From: an uncultured bacterium
GTDB taxonomy: Bacteria; Cyanobacteriota; Vampirovibrionia; Gastranaerophilales; Gastranaerophilaceae
DNA length: 38,401 bases
Direction: 5' to 3'
Assembly: GCA_900547585.1 (NCBI GenBank)
Contig: URHD01000011.1
Coordinates: 1-38,401, forward strand
A model generated the notes under the pieces. The model did no database searches. It had not been told where the DNA came from and saw only the letters and a program-made list of their open reading frames with translations. Both the position numbers and the translations under genes were made by a program. Below are positions 15,716-24,400 of the stretch, one piece after another; within the stretch, counting starts at the first letter, position 1, and each line of letters opens with the position of its first letter.

Positions 15716-17191
15716 TTATTGGTGTTTTAATTGCGTTACCTGATGGTATTTTGTTGAGATTTTATCGACATAGGCTTGCAATTCTTCTTTTGTTACAACG
15801 CCGTCGCCATCTGAGTCAGCGGCTTTTGTGAATTGTTCAATAGTTACTGTTGAAGACCCGCCGCCGATTTGTTTCATTATGTATTCTTTGAGATTTTTGT
15901 CTGCGATATCAGTTATGATTCTAAAAAACTCTTTTTGTTCTTTTGTTGCAGTTGGGTTGTTTATGGTAAATTTTTCCATGTCGTCGAGGGTAAATTTGTT
16001 GTCAAAATTGCCTTTTTTATCGTTGCTGCGCTCCATTTCTTCCATCATTGTTGTGTAGCTGATGTGTTTGTACCAGACGGATTCTTTATATTTTGATACT
16101 TCTTCCTGAGTGATTTTTCCATCTCTGTCAGCGTCCATTTCATAAATTCTGTTAGTAAGCGCTCCTGTGGTGATTGTGTAGTTGCCGTCTTTTGACATGG
16201 TGCCGCCGAGTGCGATTAAAAGGGCTCTGTCCACGCTGCCATCTGAATTTTTGAACAGGTCTGCGATTTCATTATTGCCGAACTGCGCTGCAATCTCTTC
16301 AACGGTAATTATTCCGTCTTCTTTCTTCGCTGCATCCAGCTTGTCGATTGTTTTTATGTTTTCTTCTTTGTTTTTCTGCCTTTGGATTTTGAGGTTGAGG
16401 GTATCAACGAATGTTTTGTCGCTAAAAAGCGCATTTAGTTCTTCAGCGATGCTTCCGTCCCCGTTTTTGTCCAGAGCCAGCAAATCATCAACAGTTATGC
16501 CGGACTGTTCGCCTACGGACATTGATACAAGATTTTTTTCGTCGGGATCAAGGTCTTCACCTTTTATTGCGGCAAAAATTGTTTCAAGAACGATATTCTG
16601 ATATGTGGTTATGCGGTTGGCTATTCTGTTTTTATCATTTTCTGCCGGTTTCGGGTAACCGACGCCCGTTTGTTCAAAAACACCGGCGATTGCGCTTCCC
16701 AGTGCCGCAATTTCAGGGTTTGAATCGTTTTTCAGCTTGTCGATATTCCTTAGTATTTCTGAATCAGTAAAGGTTTTCTGGTTTTGTTCCTTATAATATG
16801 TTGAAAAGTCCGATTGATCAAGATCTTTTCCGAGCTGCGTTAAAATTTCTTTTAAAGATTGTTCTGATGTATCTTTTTCGGGCTCATTTGCGTTTGTTTC
16901 GGGTTCTGTTTCATCTGTTTCGGGCCCGGTTGTAATTTCTGAAATGCTTTTAGCTTCAATTTTTTCCGGATTTTTGGGTGTCGGGGCGGCATTAATTGAT
17001 TCTTCTGCTATTTTGAAGTCAATGCTGCTCAACCGGTCGAGTTCATTGTAATTTTCGTCATTTGCCATGAATTTTAAGCCAAGAGTTTCATCTTCCCTTA
17101 CTTTGGCTTTTTTGCCGCTGCTTTGACCGGCATTCAGCGATTCTGCCTCAAAAAGCCTGCTGCTCATTAAACTTAATAAATTTTTAATCAT
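15716..17191 (-). CDS. EF-hand calcium-binding protein, cytoplasmic-looking
   Basis: The protein has 491 residues and no signal peptide or membrane span. Three canonical 12-residue EF-hand loops are visible: DKNGDGSIAEEL (241-252), DADRDGKITQEE (353-364) and DSDGDGVVTKEE (459-470). A degenerate one is near DGIITVEE (about 292-299). Residues 70-115 are an acidic, Pro/Thr/Glu-rich low-complexity linker. The start is set by AAAAGGAG eight bases before the ATG. The loops should bind Ca2+ and the domain pairing suggests a sensor or buffer role, but there is no enzymatic domain to name a function. It stands alone, 100 bases downstream of the DUF4914-like gene, and shares a terminator with the convergent operon. 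Confidence 0.8.
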   Translation of the reverse strand: MIKNLLSLMSSRLFEAESLNAGQSSGKKAKVREDETLGLKFMANDENYNELDRLSSIDFKIAEESINAAPTPKNPEKIEAKSISEITTGPETDETEPETNANEPEKDTSEQSLKEILTQLGKDLDQSDFSTYYKEQNQKTFTDSEILRNIDKLKNDSNPEIAALGSAIAGVFEQTGVGYPKPAENDKNRIANRITTYQNIVLETIFAAIKGEDLDPDEKNLVSMSVGEQSGITVDDLLALDKNGDGSIAEELNALFSDKTFVDTLNLKIQRQKNKEENIKTIDKLDAAKKEDGIITVEEIAAQFGNNEIADLFKNSDGSVDRALLIALGGTMSKDGNYTITTGALTNRIYEMDADRDGKITQEEVSKYKESVWYKHISYTTMMEEMERSNDKKGNFDNKFTLDDMEKFTINNPTATKEQKEFFRIITDIADKNLKEYIMKQIGGGSSTVTIEQFTKAADSDGDGVVTKEELQAYVDKISTKYHQVTQLKHQ

Positions 17192-17291
17192 TTTAACACT
17201 CCTTTTTTGTGACAGGTACTATTGTACTATCGACATTTTTTTTTTTTCTTTAGGAAATATTAAAATGTTTTACAAAATTTTACAAAATGCG

Positions 17292-19205
17292 TTAATAAAT
17301 CCCCGGAATCAGCTTTTCGTAGTCATCAACCGTGCCATTGTCCATGCAGCAGAGGATAATTGCCTTGCCAAGCGGATGCAGGTCGGATTTCAGGTAGAGT
17401 TTAAGCTCTGATTTGAAAAAATCTTCAAGCATTTTTGCGCCTGCGTCATATGCTGCTGCGCCGACTTGAGGCTGATTGCTTACATCGAGGAATTTTTGGG
17501 AAATAGCCGTACCCTCGACATGGATTCCTCCCGGAATGTAGCCAGCAAGCGGATGCCGTGCAGGTTTCAGGTTCAGTTTTTTGAACGAAGCCATTCCACG
17601 TCTTGCGAGATATTCACGGATTACCCACTGCGCCATAAATCCGACTTCCCACGAGCCGATGTGCTGGTTCGGGATGAGAATGTTACGGGTTTTGGTGGTT
17701 TTCATGAACTGGTCAAGCAAAATATTAGCCAAATCAACCCTTTTGCCGGTTGCAAAAGGCCAGAACGAACCTACGCCCTCGCTTTTCAGCTCATTTATGT
17801 TGGTAGTTTTTGAACCGTCGGAAATGCTCGGATTTGCGAATCCTCTGGGCGCAACAAGCCTCCAGAGCCACGCAAGTGCGGGCGGAAGAATATGAAGCAT
17901 TCCGAAAATGCCGTAAGACGGGTTTTCTGCCGTACAAGGAGGAGTTCTCAGGCCAAAACTGCGGTAATCAATCTCAATCGGCCCATCCTGAATGTTTTTC
18001 ATCTGCGTTCTGGGGATGATAATACGCGGATTCGGGCATTTTACGTTCGGTGCGTCTTCTGTGTGCTCCCAGATAAGGCAGGTTGCGTCGGGGTGCGCCT
18101 CAAGATTGAAGAATATCAACGGTTCTTCCGGATGGGTTGTTACTTCTTCAAGATGCGGGTCGGTTCCGTATTTTTTTATGTGGTCAATACGTACAAACCA
18201 CGATTTTTCCGCGTCAACAACACAAAGGCGTCCGTTGTCTTTTCTAAAACCGGGATGGCAAAGCGCCATGTCATCGGTTACGGGCTGCAATTTACAACCC
18301 TGCGACAGTGCGAGGTGCTTTTCTTCGCCGGTTACGACATTTCGCCCGAGGAGAAGTCGTCCGTCTTCTTCACGGTGCGCATATTCAAGCATTTCGCTCT
18401 TTCCGCTGCCGGAAGCGCCCTCGTGGAGTATGCTTACGTCGTTATCGTAAGGAGTTGTGATATTTACGGTCGAGGCGTGAACTGTCACAAAATCTTCTTT
18501 TATCCCGAGGGCAAGCAAGATGCCGTAAACGCCTTTTTTCGCGCTCGGGCCTGGGTAGAGGTTGTATGAAAATACTTCGTGGATTGAATTCTGGTTATTG
18601 TGCACAACAACCTGTTTTCCGCCGAAATGAGTATGTCTGAACGGTGGAGCAACGTAAATTATTGCCTTTGGTTCAAAATGGCGTTCGATTTTGTCAACCG
18701 GAATCATTCCCTGCAGGTCATAGATGCTTGCGGCGAAGAATGCTGCGTTTTTCGGGGCAACCATGAGCGCCGGATAACCGTATTTTGCGCCGCCAGCCAT
18801 GAAAGGTACAAGAATCAGTTCATTTTGTGCAAGCCATTCAAGGGTTTCTTTCCTTATTGAGGTGAATTTTTTGTTGAATCTGTCCTCAAAAAGGATTTTG
18901 TCGGTCATAGCGATGTTGTTTACGACCATACAGTTGGGGTCGCGTCTTCTCATGTACGGATCGGGGTAGTTTACAGCGATACCGTTTTTGCATTTTGTAA
19001 CTGTGGCTTCAAGTATAGTGCCTTTTGCGCCTGTATCGTATGCTACGTCAAAAACAACGTTGTCTTTGCCGCCGACAGCCATTTCCATTAATTCCGTACG
19101 TGATTCCGGAACAATTACGCCTTTGCAGCTGTTAAAAACCTCCATAAGGTCATCTGATATATGCCATCCCTGCCAGATTTTCGACTGTGATAAAGTATTT
19201 TCCAT
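17292..19205 (-). CDS. DUF4914-like protein with PEPCK-type P-loop
   Basis: The protein has 637 residues. The phosphate-binding loop G263-A-S-G-S-G-K-S270 follows VSILHE, the same layout as the kinase-1a loop of phosphoenolpyruvate carboxykinases. Other well-conserved-looking stretches are DPYMRRRDPNCMVV, VAPPFRHTHFGGKQVVVHN and YNLYPGPSAKKGVYG. From memory these match the DUF4914 family of about 630 residues, which is related to but distinct from PEPCK and has no established reaction. A nucleotide-dependent enzyme acting in the cytosol is likely. The start ATG follows GAAAGGTAATC. A small DUF6582-like gene lies 91 bases upstream on the same strand. Calling it PEPCK would go beyond the evidence. 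Confidence 0.7.
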   Translation of the reverse strand: MENTLSQSKIWQGWHISDDLMEVFNSCKGVIVPESRTELMEMAVGGKDNVVFDVAYDTGAKGTILEATVTKCKNGIAVNYPDPYMRRRDPNCMVVNNIAMTDKILFEDRFNKKFTSIRKETLEWLAQNELILVPFMAGGAKYGYPALMVAPKNAAFFAASIYDLQGMIPVDKIERHFEPKAIIYVAPPFRHTHFGGKQVVVHNNQNSIHEVFSYNLYPGPSAKKGVYGILLALGIKEDFVTVHASTVNITTPYDNDVSILHEGASGSGKSEMLEYAHREEDGRLLLGRNVVTGEEKHLALSQGCKLQPVTDDMALCHPGFRKDNGRLCVVDAEKSWFVRIDHIKKYGTDPHLEEVTTHPEEPLIFFNLEAHPDATCLIWEHTEDAPNVKCPNPRIIIPRTQMKNIQDGPIEIDYRSFGLRTPPCTAENPSYGIFGMLHILPPALAWLWRLVAPRGFANPSISDGSKTTNINELKSEGVGSFWPFATGKRVDLANILLDQFMKTTKTRNILIPNQHIGSWEVGFMAQWVIREYLARRGMASFKKLNLKPARHPLAGYIPGGIHVEGTAISQKFLDVSNQPQVGAAAYDAGAKMLEDFFKSELKLYLKSDLHPLGKAIILCCMDNGTVDDYEKLIPGIY

Positions 19206-19296
19206 TCTTGATTACCTTTCAAACGGTTGATTCTCCAATTATATTACAAATCCGTTAAGAGTGGCGCAATTGTGGCGATTTGTTAAGTGGCAAAGT

Positions 19297-19548
19297 TTAT
19301 TTTCGTGCCTCGGGCGGGCCAGCGGGGTCGATTTTTTCTTTCCAGGCTTTGATTATTCTGTTTTCGATTGTTTTTAAGTCTTCGGAGGAGTATTTTTCAA
19401 AGTCGCGGGGCATATGGATATACGACCACGCGGCTCTTATGTGTTCGGAAGTATCAATCGGGTATTTTTTGTTTACAGAGTCGGCGAATTCGACATTTCC
19501 GTATTCGTGGAGCCCTCTGTTGGGGTAAACGTCTTCTCTTTTTTTCAT
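19297..19548 (-). CDS. Small conserved protein, DUF6582-like
   Basis: This 83-residue, mostly helical protein contains KYPIDTSEHIRAAWSYIHMP and a later YSSEDLKTIENRIIKAWKE. This layout (YPID-x-x-EH-x-RAAWSY, then YS-x-x-DL-x-x-I-x-x-RI) is that of small DUF6582-type domains found alone or in phage-related proteins. No function is established that I can name. The ribosome site AAAAGGAG lies 6 bases before the ATG. It precedes the DUF4914-like gene and may be co-transcribed with it. A structured element (19581-19694) begins about 30 bases upstream of its start. Confidence 0.6.
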   Translation of the reverse strand: MKKREDVYPNRGLHEYGNVEFADSVNKKYPIDTSEHIRAAWSYIHMPRDFEKYSSEDLKTIENRIIKAWKEKIDPAGPPEARK

Positions 19549-19580
19549 TTTTTCTCCTTTTGGGTTTTTGGACGGGAGAA

Positions 19581-19694
19581 GTGCGGGTGTTTTGATTTGT
19601 AGTGACTATGGGGGAGCCCTCATATTTTTAGTAAACAAAATAACTGGCGCCAGAGGGGCGGAGGAATCGGAACGGAATATCAAAACACCCGCAC
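19581..19694 (+). other. Structured element copy 1 (conserved core, unique inverted arms)
   Basis: The outer arms GTGCGGGTGTTTTGAT (19581-19596) and its exact reverse complement (19679-19694) form a 16-bp stem. Inside are TGTAGTGACTATGGGGGAG (19598-19616) and GGAATCGGAACGGAA (19663-19677), both repeated exactly in copy 2 at 21348-21472, whose arms have a different sequence. A second stem, CCCTC (19617-19621) with GAGGG (19653-19657), occupies the same place as an unrelated inner stem of copy 2. This part of the 320-base gap before the cupin gene holds no coding frame I trust. Confidence 0.6.
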
Positions 19695-19868
19695 TCCGCA
19701 TTTTGCAGCGGAAGATGATTGAAAAAAAACAGATTCCCTCCGCCACAATTCATCTATTTTTCTTTAGAAGTAAAATTTTTACATTGCCTGTAAATATATG
19801 GCTAAAAAGGGGATGTTGCGGCTAAGTTACGGGATAAAAATGGTTTTATCAGAAAAAAGGAGGAAAAA

Positions 19869-20168
19869 ATGCAGCCGTTTGATGTAAAAGCAAAAATAGA
19901 TTATGTTCAAGATACCATCGTAAGCGAGGTTCTTTACGCTGACGGGGAATATTCAATCACTTTGAAAGCGCTGGACAGCGGTACGGAGATTAAAACACAT
20001 ATTTCGCCTGTTGATGCGGTCGTTTTTGTTCTTGAGGGGGATATGGAGTTTGTTGTGGAGAATGAAAAGTTCAATCTATCAACTGGTGAAATGCTCATAA
20101 TGAAGAAGAACACTCCGCATTCACTTTCTGCGCTTTCAAGGGCAAAAATGCTGCTTATCAAAATTTAA
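19869..20168 (+). CDS. Small cupin-domain protein
   Basis: This 99-residue single-domain cupin is almost all beta strand. Cupin motif 1 is represented by TEIKTHISPVDAVVFVLEGDMEF, with only one histidine (the usual second one is absent), and motif 2 by GEMLIMKKNTPHSLSALS, with the conserved P-H. Metal binding may therefore be weak or use fewer ligands. Such stand-alone cupins usually bind small ligands or metals in the cytosol, and no specific substrate can be named. The start is firmly set by AAAGGAGGA six bases upstream. It lies 100 bases before the DUF475/TerC gene on the same strand. Confidence 0.8.
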   Translation: MQPFDVKAKIDYVQDTIVSEVLYADGEYSITLKALDSGTEIKTHISPVDAVVFVLEGDMEFVVENEKFNLSTGEMLIMKKNTPHSLSALSRAKMLLIKI

Positions 20169-20270
20169 TGCGCGATATTGCCTGTTGACTGCTTATTTCA
20201 TATATATTGCCTATTCCTTTTTTGGAGGAATGGGCTATTATTATAATGATACGGAAGCTAAGGAACGGTT

Positions 20271-21308
20271 ATGTGGAAACATTTTGGTGAATCAATCGTA
20301 TTGACTGTGCTGGGTTTAGTTGGAGCATATTTCTGGGCTGAACATATGCATCCGGGCTCCGGATTGGCAAGTCTTTTTATCGTAGTTGTTTTGAGCGTGC
20401 TGGAAATCAGCCTTTCTTTTGATAATGCGGTTGTAAATGCAATGAAACTGGAGCATATGACCGATGAATGGCGCCATAGATTCCTCACATGGGGGATTCT
20501 TATTGCTGTTTTCGGGATGAGGCTGCTATTTCCAGTACTGATTGTTGCGCTTTTTGCAAAAGTTTCGATGATTGCTGTTGCCAAAATGGCTGTTTATAAT
20601 GCTGACCTTTATTCTCATTACCTCCACGAAACCCATGCGCCTATTGTGGCTTTTGGCGGGGCGTTTTTGATGATGTTGTTTTTGCATTATTTTTTCAACG
20701 AGAAAAAAGATGTTCACTGGATTCGTTGTATTGAAGAACCATTGTGCCATTCGGGAAATGTTTACGGAATAGAAACCGTTTTGACCCTTATTGCGATTTT
20801 TGCCACGCAGTCTTATGTTTCAGAAGCACACAGGCTGGGCGTTGTTCTTGCGGGAATAAGCGGAGTTATTCTTTACCTCGTTATTGAGGGCATCAGCAAA
20901 TTTCTTGAAGAAAAAGAGGCGAAGCGCGCGGCTAAAATGGTCGGAACTGTTGCAAGAACGGGCGGATTTGTTTCTTTTATGTATTTGGAGCTCATTGACG
21001 CTTCGTTTTCTCTCGACGGGGTACTGGGCGCGTTTGCGTTGAGCAAGGATGTGGTGATTATTGCAATTGGGCTTTCAATCGGCGCGGTTTTTGTTCGTTC
21101 TTTGACGATTTTGCTTGTTGAAGAGGGTACGCTAAAGCAGTTCAGGTATCTGGAGCACGGTGCTCACTGGGCAATCGGTGCGCTTGCGGTTTTGATGTTT
21201 GTTTCGACTTTCAAAGAGGTTCCCGAGGTTATAACCGGGCTAATCGGGCTTGTTTTCATCGTCTGGGCGCTGATTTCGTCGATTTTATACAACAAAAAGA
21301 ACGCATAA
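20271..21308 (+). CDS. DUF475 / TerC-family integral membrane protein
   Basis: This 345-residue polytopic inner-membrane protein has two repeated acidic helix motifs typical of TerC/DUF475: EISLSFDNAVVNAM (about residues 44-57) and ELIDASFSLDGVLGAFALS (about 240-258). The aspartates in these motifs bind metal in the family. TerC-type proteins are linked to manganese export and to metal loading of secreted proteins. The DUF475 branch is less studied, so metal transport here is inference. AAGGA lies 7 bases before the ATG. I looked for a yybP-ykoY manganese riboswitch in the 102 bases upstream and saw none. Confidence 0.85.
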   Translation: MWKHFGESIVLTVLGLVGAYFWAEHMHPGSGLASLFIVVVLSVLEISLSFDNAVVNAMKLEHMTDEWRHRFLTWGILIAVFGMRLLFPVLIVALFAKVSMIAVAKMAVYNADLYSHYLHETHAPIVAFGGAFLMMLFLHYFFNEKKDVHWIRCIEEPLCHSGNVYGIETVLTLIAIFATQSYVSEAHRLGVVLAGISGVILYLVIEGISKFLEEKEAKRAAKMVGTVARTGGFVSFMYLELIDASFSLDGVLGAFALSKDVVIIAIGLSIGAVFVRSLTILLVEEGTLKQFRYLEHGAHWAIGALAVLMFVSTFKEVPEVITGLIGLVFIVWALISSILYNKKNA

Positions 21309-21347
21309 TCTCCAAATCCACTCCCTTTTCGTTTTCATTCGCTACAA

Positions 21348-21472
21348 GTCCAAAGCTGGAAAGTTTACTTTTCCGTTCCGATTCCGCCGGACACTCAACG
21401 GAGAAAACCTTATCTCATGATTTTTGAGTCCTCCCCCATAGTCACTACAAAGTAAACTTTCCAGCTTTGGAC
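21348..21472 (-). other. Structured element copy 2 (conserved core, unique inverted arms)
   Basis: A 23-bp perfect inverted repeat (21348-21370 with 21450-21472; arm begins GTCCAAAGCTGGAAAG) encloses, on the minus strand, TGTAGTGACTATGGGGGAG (21431-21449) and GGAATCGGAACGGAA (21371-21385), identical to copy 1. An inner stem of eight pairs (TTGAGTCC at 21424-21431 with GGACACTCAA at 21389-21398, two-base bulge) replaces the shorter inner stem of copy 1. It lies between convergent genes, so it may also help terminate transcription. Confidence 0.6.
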
Positions 21473-21495
21473 ACAAGGCTTCGCTGCCACCCTGA

Positions 21496-24400
21496 TTATT
21501 TAGATTCAATCGACTTCAATTTTTCCGATGTTTTTGCCCGAATCGTGCTGATAAGCCTTTTGTTTAAGTCCAGCGAATACTTTTGCGTAATTTCATATGC
21601 CTGATTTATACAAATTGCAGCTTTTTCGTATTCACCTGCACCGAAGAGAATCTGGGCCGAGAGGGATTTGAAAAGAAGAATGAAAACTTCCGAAATATTT
21701 TCGTCTTTTTCAATACTTATTGCGGCATTATTCAAAATTCCGGTCGCCATTTCAATACTTCCGGTGTCTTTTTCGATTCCGGCAATAAAATACCAGCACA
21801 AATATGTGATATTTTTGATTCCTTTTGCAGAGGCGAGCTCGAGTACATTATAGTAAATTTGTTTTGCCTTTTTGACGCTTCCGATTTTCTGGTAGGCAAA
21901 TCCGATAAGCAAATCGCAGAAATATTCAATCTGGAAAAGGCTGGAGGAGCCGGCTGTGAGTTTTGCCTGATAAACAACATTTCCAAGCTCTTCAAAGTCG
22001 CCTTTTTTCATTGCCTCAAGCCCGCAGATTAGCCAGTATAAAGCTTTTGCGTATTTGTCCTGTTCAAGAGGCGCATTTTTCAAAGAGGCGAGCTCAGCTG
22101 CAATATTTTCGCCGCGGATTGATTTTTCGAGCAAGGCTAGCGTTTTAAAGCACAACACATCGGGCAGCGCGGATTTGAGATGTTCGATAAAGGCTGGAAA
22201 ATCGCTGTTTCGCTGGATAATTTTGGATAAACTGATGAAAAACAACGCTTCGGTGATTGCATCCTTAAACTGTTTTTTTGAAAAACCTTCAGGGAGAACT
22301 TCTTCGGGCAGATTTTTGATGTCAATATGCTTGAAAAGCTCTTTTCCTGCTTCAATACAGTCGTTCAGGCGCCCGAGATTGTAATAAATTTCAAGCGTGA
22401 CGAGGTTTATCAGGAAATAGTTGAGGTTGAAGCTTTTATTGGCGGGGTTAAATGAGCCTTTTGGGGTTCTTGAGATGATTTTTCCTGCGTATTCGAGCGC
22501 ATTTGCGTAATTTCCACTAATCAGGCAGCTCTGGACGAGTTTGTTTGCAACTGTCTTGATTTTTGCCTCATCGTCGCCCTGCTCAAGATTTTCGAGCAAA
22601 AGTTCAAGGAAATTGAGGATTTTTTCGGGATAAAACTTGTAAAGCATTGAGCTTACATGTTCATAAACCTCAAGTTTAATCTGCTCAACGGTTTTGTCCG
22701 TGTCAGGGTCGATTACGTTGTCAACAAGCGAGAGATATTTGTTTGTGGTGTTCAAATAAGCCGAAAAATCCCCGAGCTGCTCTGCGGATTCCGAAAGATT
22801 GTGCCAGATGTTGAACGCATCTTTTTTTAAACCTGCAAATTCTGCGATTTGGGCTTTAACAGGCAGATTGTCGGGGTATTTTGAAAGAAGATTTTTGCTC
22901 AGATTTGACGATATTTGCTCAAACACCTCCGGTTGAAGGGCTTCTTGCAGGTTTTTGCGGCAGATTGTGTAATTGTTGACCCTGACAATTCTTTCTTTTT
23001 CAATAGTTATGTAGCCTTTTGCTTCAAGGTATTTCAGGTCTTTTACAAATTTTTTCAGGTCGTCTGTGTTCTTCAAAATATCAAACGGAACCCGCTCGCC
23101 CAAAAGCAATGCAGCAGTGTAGATTTCAAAAACAGAATCTTTCAAAACAAGAATGTTTTTCCTTATCAATCCGTCAATATCTTCGGGAATGACTATCATC
23201 CGGTCGTTTTCGACCTTATATTTTCCTTTTTCGATTGAAAGCACCCCGTCAGAAACGAGATAATTGAACGCCTGAGTGAGATAAAATGCGGAACCTCTGG
23301 TGTTTTCGAGGATTTTTTCAAAATAAAAGGATTTCTCGATATTTTTCAGCTCTTTTCTGCGGTCTGTGACAAGAGCCTTGTTTGAAGAAAGTTTCAGCTC
23401 GAGTTCGTAAAAATTCTGCGAGGTCATGAGTTTGTAAATATTTCTGTGGAGTGAAAAATCAGGGCTGTGCCCCAGCAGGAATCCGGTTTCGCCGAGCTGT
23501 TTGGTTTCTATTAAATATTTCAGAATTTCAAGCGAACTTTCGTCAATATTATGAAAATCATCAACAATAAACACTGTTTTAGCGTTAATTGATGAAAAAT
23601 ATCTTGAAAACGCTTCAAAATAGCCGTAGTGCGCGTCTTCGGGGTGTAAGTGCTGCGGATTGCTTATTGTGAGCAGGTTGCGCAGTGCATCATCGGCGGT
23701 AATATTGTTCACGAGAATCGGGTTTGCCATCACATCAAACTCTGTCAGTCCGGAATTTGCAAACATCAGCGACCGCAAAAAACCGAACGGCGTATATTTC
23801 AGGCTTTCGATGCAGCCGAATCGCACAGTTTTTGCACAGTTCAGGATTTCCTGCGTAATTTCGCAGTTTATGTTGTGCAATCTGCCGCTTCTGTCGTCGC
23901 CTTTGACACAAACTATCGGGTTTTTAATCCCCTTGGAGAAAATTTCTGTAATTTTGTTCAAAATATTTTCGTGCTTAACTTTCAAAAAAGAGCAGGTGAG
24001 GCTTGAAAAATCAATCAGTTTTTCGGCATTTTCCTCTTCTTCCGGAATAAAATCTACGCGTTTGGGAAGTTCGAGCGCGGAATTTTCCTCTTTTTCTTCA
24101 AGATTAACCAGTTTTGATAAAACAAGCTCAAAAAACATTACCATGTGCTTTTTCACATATAGCGCGCTCAAGGACTGGAACGGATATTTTGTTTTCAATG
24201 CCTGATAAATATATGAATCTGCAAGAACCTGAATATTGTTGAACAAATGAGGCCTGTTTCCGGCATTGTACATGAGGTTTATGTTCAGACCTGCGTGATA
24301 TCCGCTCGATTTCATATAAACATCGCGTTTTTGAACCGCCATTTTTACCCGAACTGAAACACCCTTTGATTCATATAACTTCCGGTTAATTTGAGCGGCG

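Noticed and set aside
17892..18569. Plus-strand frame of 225 codons inside the DUF4914-like gene
   Set aside because: It is antisense to a well-conserved-looking gene, has odd residue composition and no ribosome site.
17292..19205. Calling the P-loop protein a GTP-type phosphoenolpyruvate carboxykinase
   Set aside because: Only the P-loop region resembles PEPCK. The other segments fit the separate DUF4914 family better.
20169..20270. Manganese (yybP-ykoY) riboswitch before the TerC-family gene
   Set aside because: The gap is only 102 bases and lacks the conserved loop sequences or paired stems of that class.
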